Assembly (NCBI GenBank): GCA_016795205.1
Contig: JAEUHZ010000049.1
Span: 1 to 64,000, forward strand
DNA: 64,000 nucleotides
Direction of reading: 5' to 3'
DNA from: Planctomycetota bacterium
Lineage (GTDB): Bacteria; Planctomycetota; UBA1135; GCA-002686595
Part shown: one piece after another, positions 1 to 8,120 of the stretch
How the letters are laid out: the number at the start of each line of letters is the position of its first letter
Numbering within the stretch: the first letter of the stretch is position 1
Notes under the pieces: model-generated
The model's input: only the letters and a program-made list of their open reading frames with translations
What the model was told of the DNA's origin: nothing
Database searches by the model: none
Translations under genes and position numbers: made by a program

Positions 1-31
1 GCGTGGCGATGTCGGCATAGGGCAGTTGCAC
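1..31 (-). CDS. Start of a cut-off gene running off the left edge
   Basis: Reading leftward from a GTG at 31-29 gives the open start V-Q-L-P-Y-A-D-I-A-T. A well-placed GAGGAG (complement of 37-42) lies five bases upstream of the GTG, which is the main reason to believe this is a real start. Ten residues are too few to assign a family. The next gene to the right lies on the same strand and ends at 148, so the two could be co-transcribed across the 116-base gap. Confidence 0.4.
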   Translation of the reverse strand, partial: MQLPYADIAT

Positions 32-36
32 GGGGG

Positions 37-51
37 CTCCTCGGGGAGGAG
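37..51. promoter_or_regulatory. Small hairpin covering the ribosome binding site of the left-edge gene
   Basis: CTCCTC (37-42), GGG, GAGGAG (46-51) form a perfect 6-bp stem. On the minus strand one arm is the GAGGAG that serves as Shine-Dalgarno for the GTG at 31, so folding would hide the binding site. Whether this is regulatory or chance is unknown. Confidence 0.25.
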
Positions 52-147
52 TCGCGCTCCTCGCCCGGGGGGGTGACCGCCATGGGCGCCGCCGGTCGCA
101 GGGAAAGTCGGAAAAGGTCCAGCGAACGGGGTCAGCTTCCGGTGGGG

Positions 148-759
148 TCAGAACGCAAACCCCAGCGACAGCCCAACCTGATCCGAATCGATATCCCCCT
201 CGACCCCAAACAACGAGACATCCGTGCCGAAGACCTTCCTGTAGTCGAGCCCCACCCCGAACCCGCCGTCGAAGACCCAGGTGATCCCGCCGCGCGCGTA
301 CAGGCCGAACGACACGTCGTCGTCGGAGACCGTGACGCCGCCCGACTCGCCGCTCAGGTCGGCGTAGATCAGCGTCGGGCCCAGGCCGAGGTAGGGGCGG
401 AGGCGCCCCTCGAGCAGGTCGGCGGTGACGCGCATGCCGCCGTAGAGCTCGAAGCTGAGCAGGCTCACGTCGATGCCGAAGAGCGTCGATTCGTCGAAGC
501 CGATCGACGATCCGACCTCGAACCCGAAGGGGGAGTCGGGCAGTCGCCACTCGAAGCTGGCCTCCAGCGCGATGGGCTCGTGGAGCGGACTCCAGTAGTC
601 CTCGTCGAGCGAACGGACGCCGAAGTAGAAGGTCAGGCGGGAGCGTCGCTCGTCGGGCGTGGGGCTGGCTTGTTCCTCGCGGGGATCCCACCCCGGGATG
701 GCGGCCAGCGCAGGGGTGCAGTCGGCGTTGGCGAGCAACGCGGCGGCGATGAGCAGCAT
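148..759 (-). CDS. Outer-membrane beta-barrel protein, OmpA/porin-like fold
   Basis: A 203-residue protein with a cleavable signal peptide (residues 1-20, Ala-rich, ending ALAA) and then alternating amphipathic strands such as GGMRVTADL, RLRPYLGLGPTLIYADL and FGVGLDYRKVF. It ends in LGFAF, a terminal Phe typical of outer-membrane barrels that are inserted by BamA. GGAG lies ten bases upstream of the ATG at 759. A diverged paralogue sits at 41351-41947 and shares the block around 'LRPxLGxGxxLxYA' and the C-terminal strands. Specific function is unknown; the fold is inferred from strand pattern and C-terminus. Confidence 0.75.
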   Translation of the reverse strand: MLLIAAALLANADCTPALAAIPGWDPREEQASPTPDERRSRLTFYFGVRSLDEDYWSPLHEPIALEASFEWRLPDSPFGFEVGSSIGFDESTLFGIDVSLLSFELYGGMRVTADLLEGRLRPYLGLGPTLIYADLSGESGGVTVSDDDVSFGLYARGGITWVFDGGFGVGLDYRKVFGTDVSLFGVEGDIDSDQVGLSLGFAF

Positions 760-946
760 GATGGGCTCCGGGTTCAGGACCGGGGGAAGGAACGACGCTC
801 AGAGCATGCCGCTCGGTCGTCCGGGGCGCGACCGCAGAGTGCGTAGCGGGCGTGCGGACAACAGCCCATGGTGAGCCCCGGGCGCCCAGGCCGTGCCTTG
901 CCGCTGTTCCCGCGTCCGCGCATGATGCCCTCCCGGAGGAGCCCGA

Positions 947-1522
947 ATGGTCCGGCTGGATCGCATCTACACACGCGGCGGAGACGAGGGCCTGACCAGC
1001 CTCGGGGACGGCGAGCGCGTCCCGAAGCACCATCCGCGCGTGGCGGCGTACGGCACCGTCGACGAGCTCTCGTCGGTGCTGGGGCTGCTCATCGCGACCG
1101 GGCTGGACGAGCCCCACTTCAGCGATCTGCGCTCGATCCAGAACGACCTGTTCGACGTGGGGGCCGACTTGTGCGTCCCCGGAGAGGCCGGCGACCGCCT
1201 GCGCCTCACGCCGGCCTACGTGAAGCGCCTGGAGGACCTGATCGATCGCGAGAACGCCAAGCTCGAGCCGCTCAAGTCGTTCATCCTCCCCGGCGGGACG
1301 CCGCAGTCGGCGTGGCTGCACCTTGCGCGCTGCATCTGCCGCCGGGCCGAGCGCCAAGTCTCCGAGATGGCGGCCGATCCGGCCGAGCGGGAGCGCGTGA
1401 ACCTCGAGGTCCTGCGCTACCTGAACCGGCTCTCCGATCTGCTCTTCGTCCTGGCCCGCGTCCACAACCGCCTCGGGCGGCAGGACATCCTGTGGAAGCC
1501 GGGCACGCACGCCGGCGCATGA
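947..1522 (+). CDS. pduO: Cob(I)yrinic acid a,c-diamide adenosyltransferase, PduO type
   Basis: This enzyme transfers the adenosyl group of ATP to Co(I) corrinoid to make adenosylcobalamin. The 191-residue length is normal for the PduO/MMAB family. The N-terminal TRGGDEGLTSL is the ATP-binding loop, YGTVDELSS follows, and the C-terminal helices carry ARCICRRAERQV and LNRLSDLLFVLAR. GGAGGA at 935-940 fixes the ATG at 947. The stop is one base before the GTG of the AlgX-like gene, so the two are probably translated from one message although their functions look unrelated. Together with metH at 47110 it shows that the organism uses cobalamin. No cobalamin riboswitch was seen upstream. Confidence 0.93.
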   Translation: MVRLDRIYTRGGDEGLTSLGDGERVPKHHPRVAAYGTVDELSSVLGLLIATGLDEPHFSDLRSIQNDLFDVGADLCVPGEAGDRLRLTPAYVKRLEDLIDRENAKLEPLKSFILPGGTPQSAWLHLARCICRRAERQVSEMAADPAERERVNLEVLRYLNRLSDLLFVLARVHNRLGRQDILWKPGTHAGA

Positions 1523-1523
1523 C

Positions 1524-3107
1524 GTGAGCGCGAAGCGCCGTGCGCTCGATGCGCTCGCCGCGGCGCTGTTCGCGGCCGGGCTGGCGCTCCCGCCCGTGCT
1601 GACGATCCTGGGCAGCGACGCCGCCGCGAGCGTGCGGGCCGAGGGGCGCTCGCCGGCGCCCGTGCCGCGTTGGCCGGAGTCCGCCGCCGAGTGGGCCCGC
1701 TGGCCGCACGCGCTGGCGAGCGCGTACGCGGATCGCATCGGCTTGCGACGGCCGTTGCTGCGCTGGCGCAACGCGCTCCACGTCTTCGGACTCTCGGTCT
1801 CGCCCACGCCCGCCTTCGTCCTGGGGGCCGAGCGGCGCGTGTTCCTCGACACCGAGCAGGTGCTCGACGGGCTGCGCGGTGCGCGCCCGCTGCGCGTCCC
1901 CGAGCTCAAGGGCTGGCGCCGCGCACTGGAGAGCCGTGCCCGGCACGTCGCGGCGCACGGCGGTCGACTGGTCGTGGCGATCGCGCCCGAAAACTGGAGC
2001 GTGTACCCCGACCTGGCACCGCACGCGCTGCGCCCGATCGGCCCCTCGCGCCGGGAGCAGTTCCTGAGCGAGCTCGCGCGCGACGCGCCCTGCCAGGTGA
2101 TCGACCTGCTTCCGGCGCTGCGAGGAGCGCGCGCGGCGGACGCGCCGGGCGACCTGGCCTGCTACCCGCACGGCACGCACTGGACGCCGCGTGGCGCGCT
2201 GGCGGCCAGCCGCGAGCTCGTGGCTGCACTGTCCGCTGCGCTGCCCGAGTTCCCGCGGATGGAGACCCTGGCGCGCGACGCGGCTCGTCTCGAGCCGGTT
2301 CCGGGCGTCGGCGACTCGTGGGCCGGCCGCTTGCACCTCGAAGGCTGGCTCGTCAACTCCGACCACGCGATCGTCGACCCGCAGCAGAACTGGGTCACGA
2401 CAGGCGAGCCGCGTTCCGAGCGCGACGTGCTCGTGACGAGCGCTCACGAACCCTCCGGCCTGCCGCGCGCCATCGTCGTCCACGACAGCTTCGGCTCGTA
2501 CCTGCGGCCCGTGCTGCCGCGCGTGCTCGCGCGCGGGGTCTTCCTGTGGCAGCACGAGTTCCCGGCCGAGCGCATCGCTTCCGAGCGTCCGGACCTCGTC
2601 CTGCTGGTCTTCGCCGAGCGCTTCCTGATGCGCCCGCCCTGGCCGCTCGTCGGGGGCGCAACGGACGCGCCGATCCTGCGCGAGATCTTCGAGAGCTTGG
2701 CCGTCGTCGCGCGGCTGGGTCCCGCGGAGCTGGCGCGCGACGCGACGGTCGTCGGCCCGCTCGAGGTGCATCCCGGAGAGCATGGCCTCGCGCTCCGCGA
2801 GCCGACGCCCGGCGGCCTGCTCGTCCTGCCGGAGCTCCCCGTGGCGTGTGGAAGCCCGCTCGTGCTCGAGCTCGACGTGGAGCTCGCCCCCGGCGGCCCC
2901 GTGGCGCTGGCCGCGTTCTTCCAGACCGAGGCCGACCCGCACTACCTGCGCGCGCGCGCCGCGCGCGCCGTGGTCGCGGAGGGGACATCGAGGGTCGTCC
3001 TGGAGATCGGCGACCCGGACCGGGCCGGTCGCGTCGCCCTGCGGCTCGAGCAGACCGGCCGACCCTGGACGCTTGCGGGCCTCGTGGCGCGCGGCGTGCC
3101 GCGCTGA
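1524..3107 (+). CDS. AlgX/AlgJ-like SGNH-type polysaccharide O-acetyltransferase protein
   Basis: A 527-residue protein with an N-terminal membrane anchor or signal (residues 9-30), an AlgX/AlgJ-like SGNH domain (about 60-370) and a C-terminal beta-sandwich-like region (about 400-527) that may bind carbohydrate. Family motifs are YPHGTHWTPRGA (His219) and VVHDSFG (Ser322, the nucleophile position). In AlgX and AlgJ the catalytic Asp lies two residues before the His; here that position is Gly217, so activity is uncertain. The GTG start at 1524 lies one base after the preceding stop. MBOAT partners of such proteins load acetyl groups across the membrane, and a candidate sits at 6708. The acetylation role is inferred. 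Confidence 0.72.
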   Translation: MSAKRRALDALAAALFAAGLALPPVLTILGSDAAASVRAEGRSPAPVPRWPESAAEWARWPHALASAYADRIGLRRPLLRWRNALHVFGLSVSPTPAFVLGAERRVFLDTEQVLDGLRGARPLRVPELKGWRRALESRARHVAAHGGRLVVAIAPENWSVYPDLAPHALRPIGPSRREQFLSELARDAPCQVIDLLPALRGARAADAPGDLACYPHGTHWTPRGALAASRELVAALSAALPEFPRMETLARDAARLEPVPGVGDSWAGRLHLEGWLVNSDHAIVDPQQNWVTTGEPRSERDVLVTSAHEPSGLPRAIVVHDSFGSYLRPVLPRVLARGVFLWQHEFPAERIASERPDLVLLVFAERFLMRPPWPLVGGATDAPILREIFESLAVVARLGPAELARDATVVGPLEVHPGEHGLALREPTPGGLLVLPELPVACGSPLVLELDVELAPGGPVALAAFFQTEADPHYLRARAARAVVAEGTSRVVLEIGDPDRAGRVALRLEQTGRPWTLAGLVARGVPR

Positions 3108-3118
3108 CCCAGCGCGGG

Positions 3119-3137
3119 GCGCGCGTCGCTCGCGCGC
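3119..3137. terminator. G+C hairpin between convergent genes
   Basis: GCGCGCG (3119-3125), TCGCT, CGCGCGC (3131-3137) form a perfect 7-bp stem in the 45-base gap between the convergent stops at 3107 and 3153. There is no T tract on either side, so it could only act as a hairpin-only, bidirectional terminator. Confidence 0.45.
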
Positions 3138-3152
3138 TGGTCGCGCCCTCGC

Positions 3153-5030
3153 TCAGCGCGGCCCCAGTGCATCCAAGGCCCGCCGCGCCTCGCGCGCCAC
3201 GGCCGGAAAGGGGTGTTCCGCGTTCCGCGCGAGGGGCTCACGCGCCGACGCGAGCCGCAGCAGCCCCGCGCCGCGGCAGGCTGTCGCGCGCACGAGGGGG
3301 TCGGGGTCGTCCAGGAGCGGCAGGAGCGCGGAGGCCGAGGCCGGGTCGGCGCGCGGCGCGTAGTCGGGCGGCAGGAACGAGGCCAGCGCGATCTGCGTGG
3401 CGAGGAACCAGGCACACTCGCGCCGCAGCACGGGGTCGGGCGCGGCGAGGCCGGCCACGATCGCGGCGGGGTCGTCGAGCGCGTCCGCCAGCGACCGTCC
3501 GTCGCCCACGCGCGGGAAGGGCCCGCGCGCGGCCGGCACGAGCCGATGCGAGAGGTCGCGCGGGTCGAGCGCGACCTGCGCGCGGCGATCGAGCTGCCAG
3601 GCGTCCGCGCCGATCCACAGCACGTCGCCCTGGGCTTCGACCGTGCCTTCCGCCAGGGGCTCGGCGCGCGTCGGGCCATCGAAGCGATGCATCTCGCGCT
3701 CGATGAAGCGCACCTGCGCTCCGTCCCTCCGCAGCTCGAGGAACGTGCGGTCGCGCTCGTCGCGCCACAGGCCCTCGGCGACCAGCAGCTCGAGCGCGGC
3801 AGACGGTGGGGCCTCGCGGGCCAGGGCCGCCTCGATGCGCGCGCGCAGCTCGCGCAGCGCGCGCTCGTGCTCGACCCCCGCCGCCGGGCCGGTGAAGCCG
3901 CTGTGCACCGCGAGCGGGGCGCCGTCGGCACCCAGGATCGCGAGCGTGGGGAATGCCGCCAGGTGGTCCAACGTGCCGAGCGCCGCCGCCGCGGAGCGCT
4001 TGTCCGCCACGCCCGCGAGCAGGAACGCGTGCGTCGCACCGTGGCGCTCGCGCATGCGCGCGAGCTGTCGCAGACCGCGCTCGGGGTCGCCCGCGGCCTC
4101 GAAGCCCAGCGTCACCGTCGCGAGGCCTCGGGGCGCGAGCTCCGCGGCCAGCGGAGCGAGCCACGCCAGCTCGTCGTGACAGTTCGGGCACCAGGATCCG
4201 GCGATCTGGACGACGAGCGCGCGCGCGCCGCGCAGGGCCTCCGCGAGGCTCCGCGGGGCTCCGCTGGCGTCCAGCCCCTCGATCCACAAGAGCCCCGGCT
4301 CGGACGCCCAGCGCGCGCGAGCGAACGGGTCGGGAATCGCGGCGTCGTCGTCGCGGCGCGCGCTCCAAGCCCGCTCCGGCCGCGCGCCGGCGGCGAAGCG
4401 ACCGGCGAGCGAGCCGTCGGCCTGCAACCGCGCGTCGTAGAGGTAGGCGTGCGCCCCGTCGAAGCAGGAGAGCCGCAGACGGCCGGAGCGGAACGCGCCC
4501 GCGAGGAAGCGGTGGTCACCCGTGCCGGTGAGGACCGTGCCGGCGACGCCGTCCTCCGTCGCCGCGAGGATCAACACGGCCGGATCCGGCTCGCCGTCGA
4601 ACTCCAGGGACCAGCGGCCCGCGACGATCGTGGCCGCGGCCGCGGCGCCGGCTCCGTCGTCGTCGGCCGCCGGCTGGAAGCGCGGTGCCGCGCCAGCGCG
4701 TGCACGGAACGGCAGCGTGCGCTCGTGGCCGTCGCTGCCCCGTCGGGTCCAGACCCCTTCGAGGGCGCGACCCTCCTCGGCGACGCGCGCGGCGATCCAG
4801 GCATCGTAGTGCGGGAACACGATGCGCGCTGATCCGTCCGCGCCGACTTCGAGCGGTCGCTCGATGCGCTCGGCGCCGTTGTGGATCGTCGCGAAGCGTG
4901 CACCCCCGCGCGTCTCGATCGAGAGCTCGAACGGCACGTCACCGAGGGGGCCGGCGAGGACCGCGTGCCAGGGGCCGGGGACGGGCTCGCCCGCGAGCGC
5001 GGGCGCGAGCAAGGCGAGGAGGGTCTGCAC
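3153..5030 (-). CDS. Exported TlpA-like thioredoxin-domain protein with C-terminal HEAT-like repeats
   Basis: A 625-residue protein with a short signal peptide (residues 1-14). A beta-rich N-terminal region (15-240) has two related halves, each a lipocalin-like 'GxWxxxL' segment. A thioredoxin fold (about 250-400) carries WCPNCH (Cys281 and Cys284), the TlpA/ResA-type redox motif. A further small beta domain and a HEAT-like tail (about 520-625) follow. Proteins of this group act as extracytoplasmic disulfide reductases, for example in cytochrome maturation; the substrate here is unknown. The start is a GTG at 5030, with AGGA about eight bases upstream. It diverges from acylphosphatase across 37 bases. 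Confidence 0.8.
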   Translation of the reverse strand: MQTLLALLAPALAGEPVPGPWHAVLAGPLGDVPFELSIETRGGARFATIHNGAERIERPLEVGADGSARIVFPHYDAWIAARVAEEGRALEGVWTRRGSDGHERTLPFRARAGAAPRFQPAADDDGAGAAAAATIVAGRWSLEFDGEPDPAVLILAATEDGVAGTVLTGTGDHRFLAGAFRSGRLRLSCFDGAHAYLYDARLQADGSLAGRFAAGARPERAWSARRDDDAAIPDPFARARWASEPGLLWIEGLDASGAPRSLAEALRGARALVVQIAGSWCPNCHDELAWLAPLAAELAPRGLATVTLGFEAAGDPERGLRQLARMRERHGATHAFLLAGVADKRSAAAALGTLDHLAAFPTLAILGADGAPLAVHSGFTGPAAGVEHERALRELRARIEAALAREAPPSAALELLVAEGLWRDERDRTFLELRRDGAQVRFIEREMHRFDGPTRAEPLAEGTVEAQGDVLWIGADAWQLDRRAQVALDPRDLSHRLVPAARGPFPRVGDGRSLADALDDPAAIVAGLAAPDPVLRRECAWFLATQIALASFLPPDYAPRADPASASALLPLLDDPDPLVRATACRGAGLLRLASAREPLARNAEHPFPAVAREARRALDALGPR

Positions 5031-5067
5031 GGGTCGATCCTAGCCGGCGGGTAGGCTGTCGCCCCGC

Positions 5068-5355
5068 ATGGGACTCGAGGCGCGTCACATCGTCGTCCGT
5101 GGCCGCGTGCAGGGCGTCGCCTTCCGTCACCACACGAAGCTCGTGGCGCGCGCGCTGGGGCTCGCGGGCTGGGTGCGGAACGCGGCCGACGGCTCCGTCG
5201 AGGTGTGGGCCGAGGGGGAGCCGCAGGCTCTGGTCGAGCTCGTGTCCTTCCTGCGCGAGGGGCCGCCGCTCGCCAGGGTCGACTCGGTCGCGGCGCGCGT
5301 GGTCGATCCGGTCGGCGAGGCCGGACGCTTCCGGGTCGAAGGGCTCCGTTCGTGA
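5068..5355 (+). CDS. acyP: Acylphosphatase
   Basis: This small cytosolic enzyme hydrolyses acyl phosphates such as carbamoyl or acetyl phosphate. The 95 residues match the family length. GRVQGVAFR (residues 12-20) supplies the phosphate-cradle loop and catalytic Arg, and GWVRNAADGSVEVWAEG (about 35-51) contains the catalytic Asn. The gene shares a 37-base divergent control region with the TlpA-like gene and is followed by a 244-base gap before the redoxin gene. No strong Shine-Dalgarno precedes the ATG, which may be leaderless or weakly translated. Confidence 0.92.
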   Translation: MGLEARHIVVRGRVQGVAFRHHTKLVARALGLAGWVRNAADGSVEVWAEGEPQALVELVSFLREGPPLARVDSVAARVVDPVGEAGRFRVEGLRS

Positions 5356-5599
5356 GCGGATCCCCTGGGTGCCCAGCGACCCGCGGGGAGCCGGCACCCG
5401 GGCGGCGAGGTCCCGAATGCTTGGCAGGTGGCCCCCCCGGCTGGCCACCTGGGAGCGTTCCCTCAGCGCCTCCTTACCCCGTTCCGACGCGCCGCCTTGC
5501 CCCGGGACCGTATCCTGCGGCCGTGCCGGCGCGGTGCGAGGCGCCCTGCGCCCCGTGCGCCCCGATCCGGCCGTACCGCACAGGAGAAGGAGCATCGCC

Positions 5600-6262
5600 A
5601 TGAAGCATCTGTCCATCTGGATCGCCGCCGCTCTCGCCTCGCTCGCGCTCGTCGCCATCGCCGGCGCGCTGCCCGCGGGCGAGAAGGGGCTGGACGCCAA
5701 GGTCGACGAGCCGGCTCGCACCGCCAAGGCCGAGCTCGGCAAGCCCGCGCCCGACTTCGAGCTCAAGGACCTCGACGGCAAGGTCGTCAAGCTCTCGGAC
5801 CACAAGGGCAAGATCGTGGTCCTGGAGTGGTTCAACCCCGAATGCCCGTTCGTCGTGCGCAACTACGGCGAGAACGGCTCGCTGCGCGGTCAGGCCGCGC
5901 GCCTCGCCAAGGACGGCGTGGTGTGGATCTCGATCAACTCGGGCGCCGAGGGCAAGCAAGGCACGGGCATCGAGAAGAACCGCAAGGCGAAGACCTCGTG
6001 GAAGATGGAGCACGCGCTGCTGCTCGACGAGAAGGGCGAGGTCGGTCGTCGCTACGAGGCCAAGACGACGCCGCACATGTACGTCATCGACGCCAAGGGC
6101 GTCCTGGTCTACCGCGGCGCGATCGACAACGCGCCGAGCGGCAAGCCCGAGGCCGACGAGAAGCTCGTGAACTACGTCGATGCCGCGATCGCGGACCTCA
6201 AGGCCGGCAAGCCGGTCGCGAAGGCCGACACGAAGGCCTACGGCTGCAGCGTGAAGTACTGA
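5600..6262 (+). CDS. Exported AhpC/TSA-type redoxin with a GCSVKY tail
   Basis: A 220-residue protein with an N-terminal signal peptide (about 1-27) and a thioredoxin-fold AhpC/TSA domain starting GKPAPDFELKDLDGKVV. The active-site region is WFNPECPFV with one Cys (Cys82) and no CXXC. A second Cys lies in the C-terminal AYGCSVKY (Cys216), so a long-range Cys82-Cys216 resolving pair is plausible. The cis-Pro segment is KTTPHMYVI. AGGAGAAGGAG just upstream supports the ATG at 5600. Likely role: periplasmic peroxide or thiol-redox handling; substrate unknown. A strong hairpin follows at 6289. Confidence 0.85.
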   Translation: MKHLSIWIAAALASLALVAIAGALPAGEKGLDAKVDEPARTAKAELGKPAPDFELKDLDGKVVKLSDHKGKIVVLEWFNPECPFVVRNYGENGSLRGQAARLAKDGVVWISINSGAEGKQGTGIEKNRKAKTSWKMEHALLLDEKGEVGRRYEAKTTPHMYVIDAKGVLVYRGAIDNAPSGKPEADEKLVNYVDAAIADLKAGKPVAKADTKAYGCSVKY

Positions 6263-6288
6263 GTCCGGGGCCCGCGCGCCCCACCGCA

Positions 6289-6327
6289 CACGGGCCGGCC
6301 CCGCCACGCAGGCGGGGCCGGCCCGTG
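6289..6327. terminator. Perfect 17-bp hairpin after the redoxin gene
   Basis: The arms at 6289-6305 and 6311-6327 are exact reverse complements over 17 bases, with loop ACGCA. The hairpin starts 27 bases after the redoxin stop. No T tract follows, so it looks like a hairpin-only terminator rather than a canonical intrinsic one. It is the strongest hairpin noticed in the window and could also serve the minus-strand MBOAT gene ending at 6708. Confidence 0.65.
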
Positions 6328-6707
6328 GCGCTGCAGTCCGACGCCGAGGGGACCCTGGAGGGTGGTCCGCGATGCCGTGCGGTCCCGCAGCGCGATCCGC
6401 GGCAGGTCGTTTGCACGCGCGTCTCCCGCCCGCCCGCCAGGGCAGCACCTGGCGCCCTGCCACCGTCGCCTCGCTCGTGCCCCGAAAGGACGCGCCATGA
6501 CGTGGATTCCAGCGGGCCGAGGCGGGCTCGGCAGCCGCGTGCGGGGTCCCAGCGCGCGGCGCGCGTTGCGGTTGCCGGCGACGGCGCGTCCCCCTCTCCC
6601 AGGACGACGGCCGCCGCCGGCCCGCAGGGACGGTGCTACTCCCGCGGCCGTCGACCCGCCAGCACACGCCGCACTTCTTGCCGCAGAGCGACAGAGGGCG
6701 CAGGCGG
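6328..6707. other. 380-base gap between convergent genes, no gene recognised
   Basis: The stretch holds a weak inverted repeat (CAGGGC at 6438-6443 with GCCCTG at 6454-6459). The only plus-strand reading frame, from an ATG at 6497, encodes an Ala/Arg/Pro-rich low-complexity sequence with no recognisable family, so I do not call it a gene. Nothing else was seen. Confidence 0.5.
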
Positions 6708-8117
6708 CTAGAACTGGAAGTACACGAACGGCTGGTAGCCGCTGGCCGTGAACGCGGCGGCCAGCGCGGCGCAGGCCCCGAACCCGATCGTCCAGGCCCA
6801 GTCGGGGAGGCGTTCGAGGAGGCTCGCGCCCAGCCGGGCCCGGGTCGCCACGTGGACCAGGGCCATGGCCGCCAGGCCCGGGGCCCACCACGGGCTCAGG
6901 CTGCGCGGTCCGCCAGCCTCGAGGCCGAAGAGGATCTCGAGCTGCTGACCCGTGCGCGTGAAGTCCAGGCCGCGGAACACGGGCCACCACATCATCACGC
7001 CGAACGTCGTCAGGGCCCAGCCGACGGCGTGGCGCACGGCGCCGCTCGGACGCGCGCCCAGCGCCGAGCGGCTCCACATGCGGTGTCCGATCAGGTAGAC
7101 GCCACACATCACGCCCCAGATCACGTACTTCCACTGTGCGCCGTGCCACAGCCCGCACAGGAAGAACACGATCCACAGGTTCACGTAGGTGCGGACCGGA
7201 CCTTTCCGGTTGCCGCCCAGCGGGTAGTACAGGTAGTCGCGGAACCAGGTGGAGAGCGAGATGTGCCAGCGCCGCCACCAGTCCGTGATGTCCGTCGCGA
7301 GCAGCGGCCAGTCGAAGTTCTTCGTCAGGCGGTAGCCGAGGAGTCCGGCGGTCGCGATCGCCATGTCGGAATAGCCCGAGAAGTCGCAGTAGACCTGCAC
7401 GGTGTACAAGGCCAGCGCCGTCCAGTGCGAGTACGCGCTCCAGGACGGGGGCATGGCGTAGACGCCGTCGATCGCGCCGGCGATCGAGTCGGCCACACAG
7501 GCCTTCTTGACGAAGCCCAAGAGGAAGAGCCCCAGGGCCGCGCGCACCCGCACGTCGTCGCGCCAGCTCCGGGCCCGCTCGAGCTGGGGCAGGAACTCGA
7601 CGGCGCGCACGATGGGGCCGGCCACGAGCTGGGGGAAGAAGGCGACGAACAACGCGAAGTCGGACCAGCTCCGCACGGCGCGCAGGTCGCGCCGGTACAC
7701 GTCGATCGTGTAGCTCATCGACTGGAACGTGTAGAAGCTGATCCCGACCGGCAGGACGATCTCCAGCGTGCGCGGTCCGGCCGGCAGGCCCAGCCAGCTC
7801 GCGAGGGCCACGGCGGAGTCGACGAAGAAGCCGAAGTACTTGAAGAAGCCCAGCACGGCCACGTTCGCCACGATCGAGGCCGAGAGCCACAGCCGGCGCG
7901 CCCGGTCGCTCTTGGGCCCCTCGAGCGCCAGGCCGGCCGCGAAGTCGATGCCGCTGGAGAGGAAGATCAAGCCCAGGAAGCGCCAGTCCCACGCGCCGTA
8001 GAAGACGCACGAGCACACGAGCAGCCAGCGCTTGCGGGCCACGTTCGAGCGCAGCGCCCAGTAGGTCAGGAACGCCAGGGCGAACAGCAGGAAGAAGCGT
8101 CCCTCGGTGAACAGCAT
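6708..8117 (-). CDS. MBOAT-family membrane O-acyltransferase, AlgI-like
   Basis: A 469-residue polytopic membrane protein with the AlgI/DltB arrangement: VLPVGISFYTFQSMSY (about 122-137), the RRWHISLSTWFRDYLYYPLGG block (His285) and the invariant FFLCGLWHGAQWKY (catalytic His325). Such proteins pass acetyl groups from a cytoplasmic donor through the membrane to an extracytoplasmic SGNH partner that modifies a polysaccharide. The gene starts three bases after the stop of the SGNH-like gene at 8121, the usual partner arrangement. No polymerase genes lie near, so the target polymer cannot be named. Confidence 0.92.
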   Translation of the reverse strand: MLFTEGRFFLLFALAFLTYWALRSNVARKRWLLVCSCVFYGAWDWRFLGLIFLSSGIDFAAGLALEGPKSDRARRLWLSASIVANVAVLGFFKYFGFFVDSAVALASWLGLPAGPRTLEIVLPVGISFYTFQSMSYTIDVYRRDLRAVRSWSDFALFVAFFPQLVAGPIVRAVEFLPQLERARSWRDDVRVRAALGLFLLGFVKKACVADSIAGAIDGVYAMPPSWSAYSHWTALALYTVQVYCDFSGYSDMAIATAGLLGYRLTKNFDWPLLATDITDWWRRWHISLSTWFRDYLYYPLGGNRKGPVRTYVNLWIVFFLCGLWHGAQWKYVIWGVMCGVYLIGHRMWSRSALGARPSGAVRHAVGWALTTFGVMMWWPVFRGLDFTRTGQQLEILFGLEAGGPRSLSPWWAPGLAAMALVHVATRARLGASLLERLPDWAWTIGFGACAALAAAFTASGYQPFVYFQF

Positions 8118-8120
8118 GGC

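Noticed and set aside
947..1522. Cobalamin riboswitch upstream of the adenosyltransferase or metH
   Set aside because: The leaders are short (about 190 and 0 bases to the coupled start) and no B12-box-like element was recognised.
1281..2942. Very long minus-strand open frame opposite the AlgX-like gene, and similar long antisense frames throughout
   Set aside because: In DNA this G+C-rich, antisense frames rarely meet stop codons. The translations are Arg/Ala/Gly-rich without domains or starts with ribosome sites, while the opposite strand carries recognisable families.
6497..6751. Plus-strand frame starting ATGACGTGG between the redoxin and MBOAT genes
   Set aside because: Low-complexity Ala/Arg/Pro product, overlaps the end of the MBOAT gene, no family or clear ribosome site.
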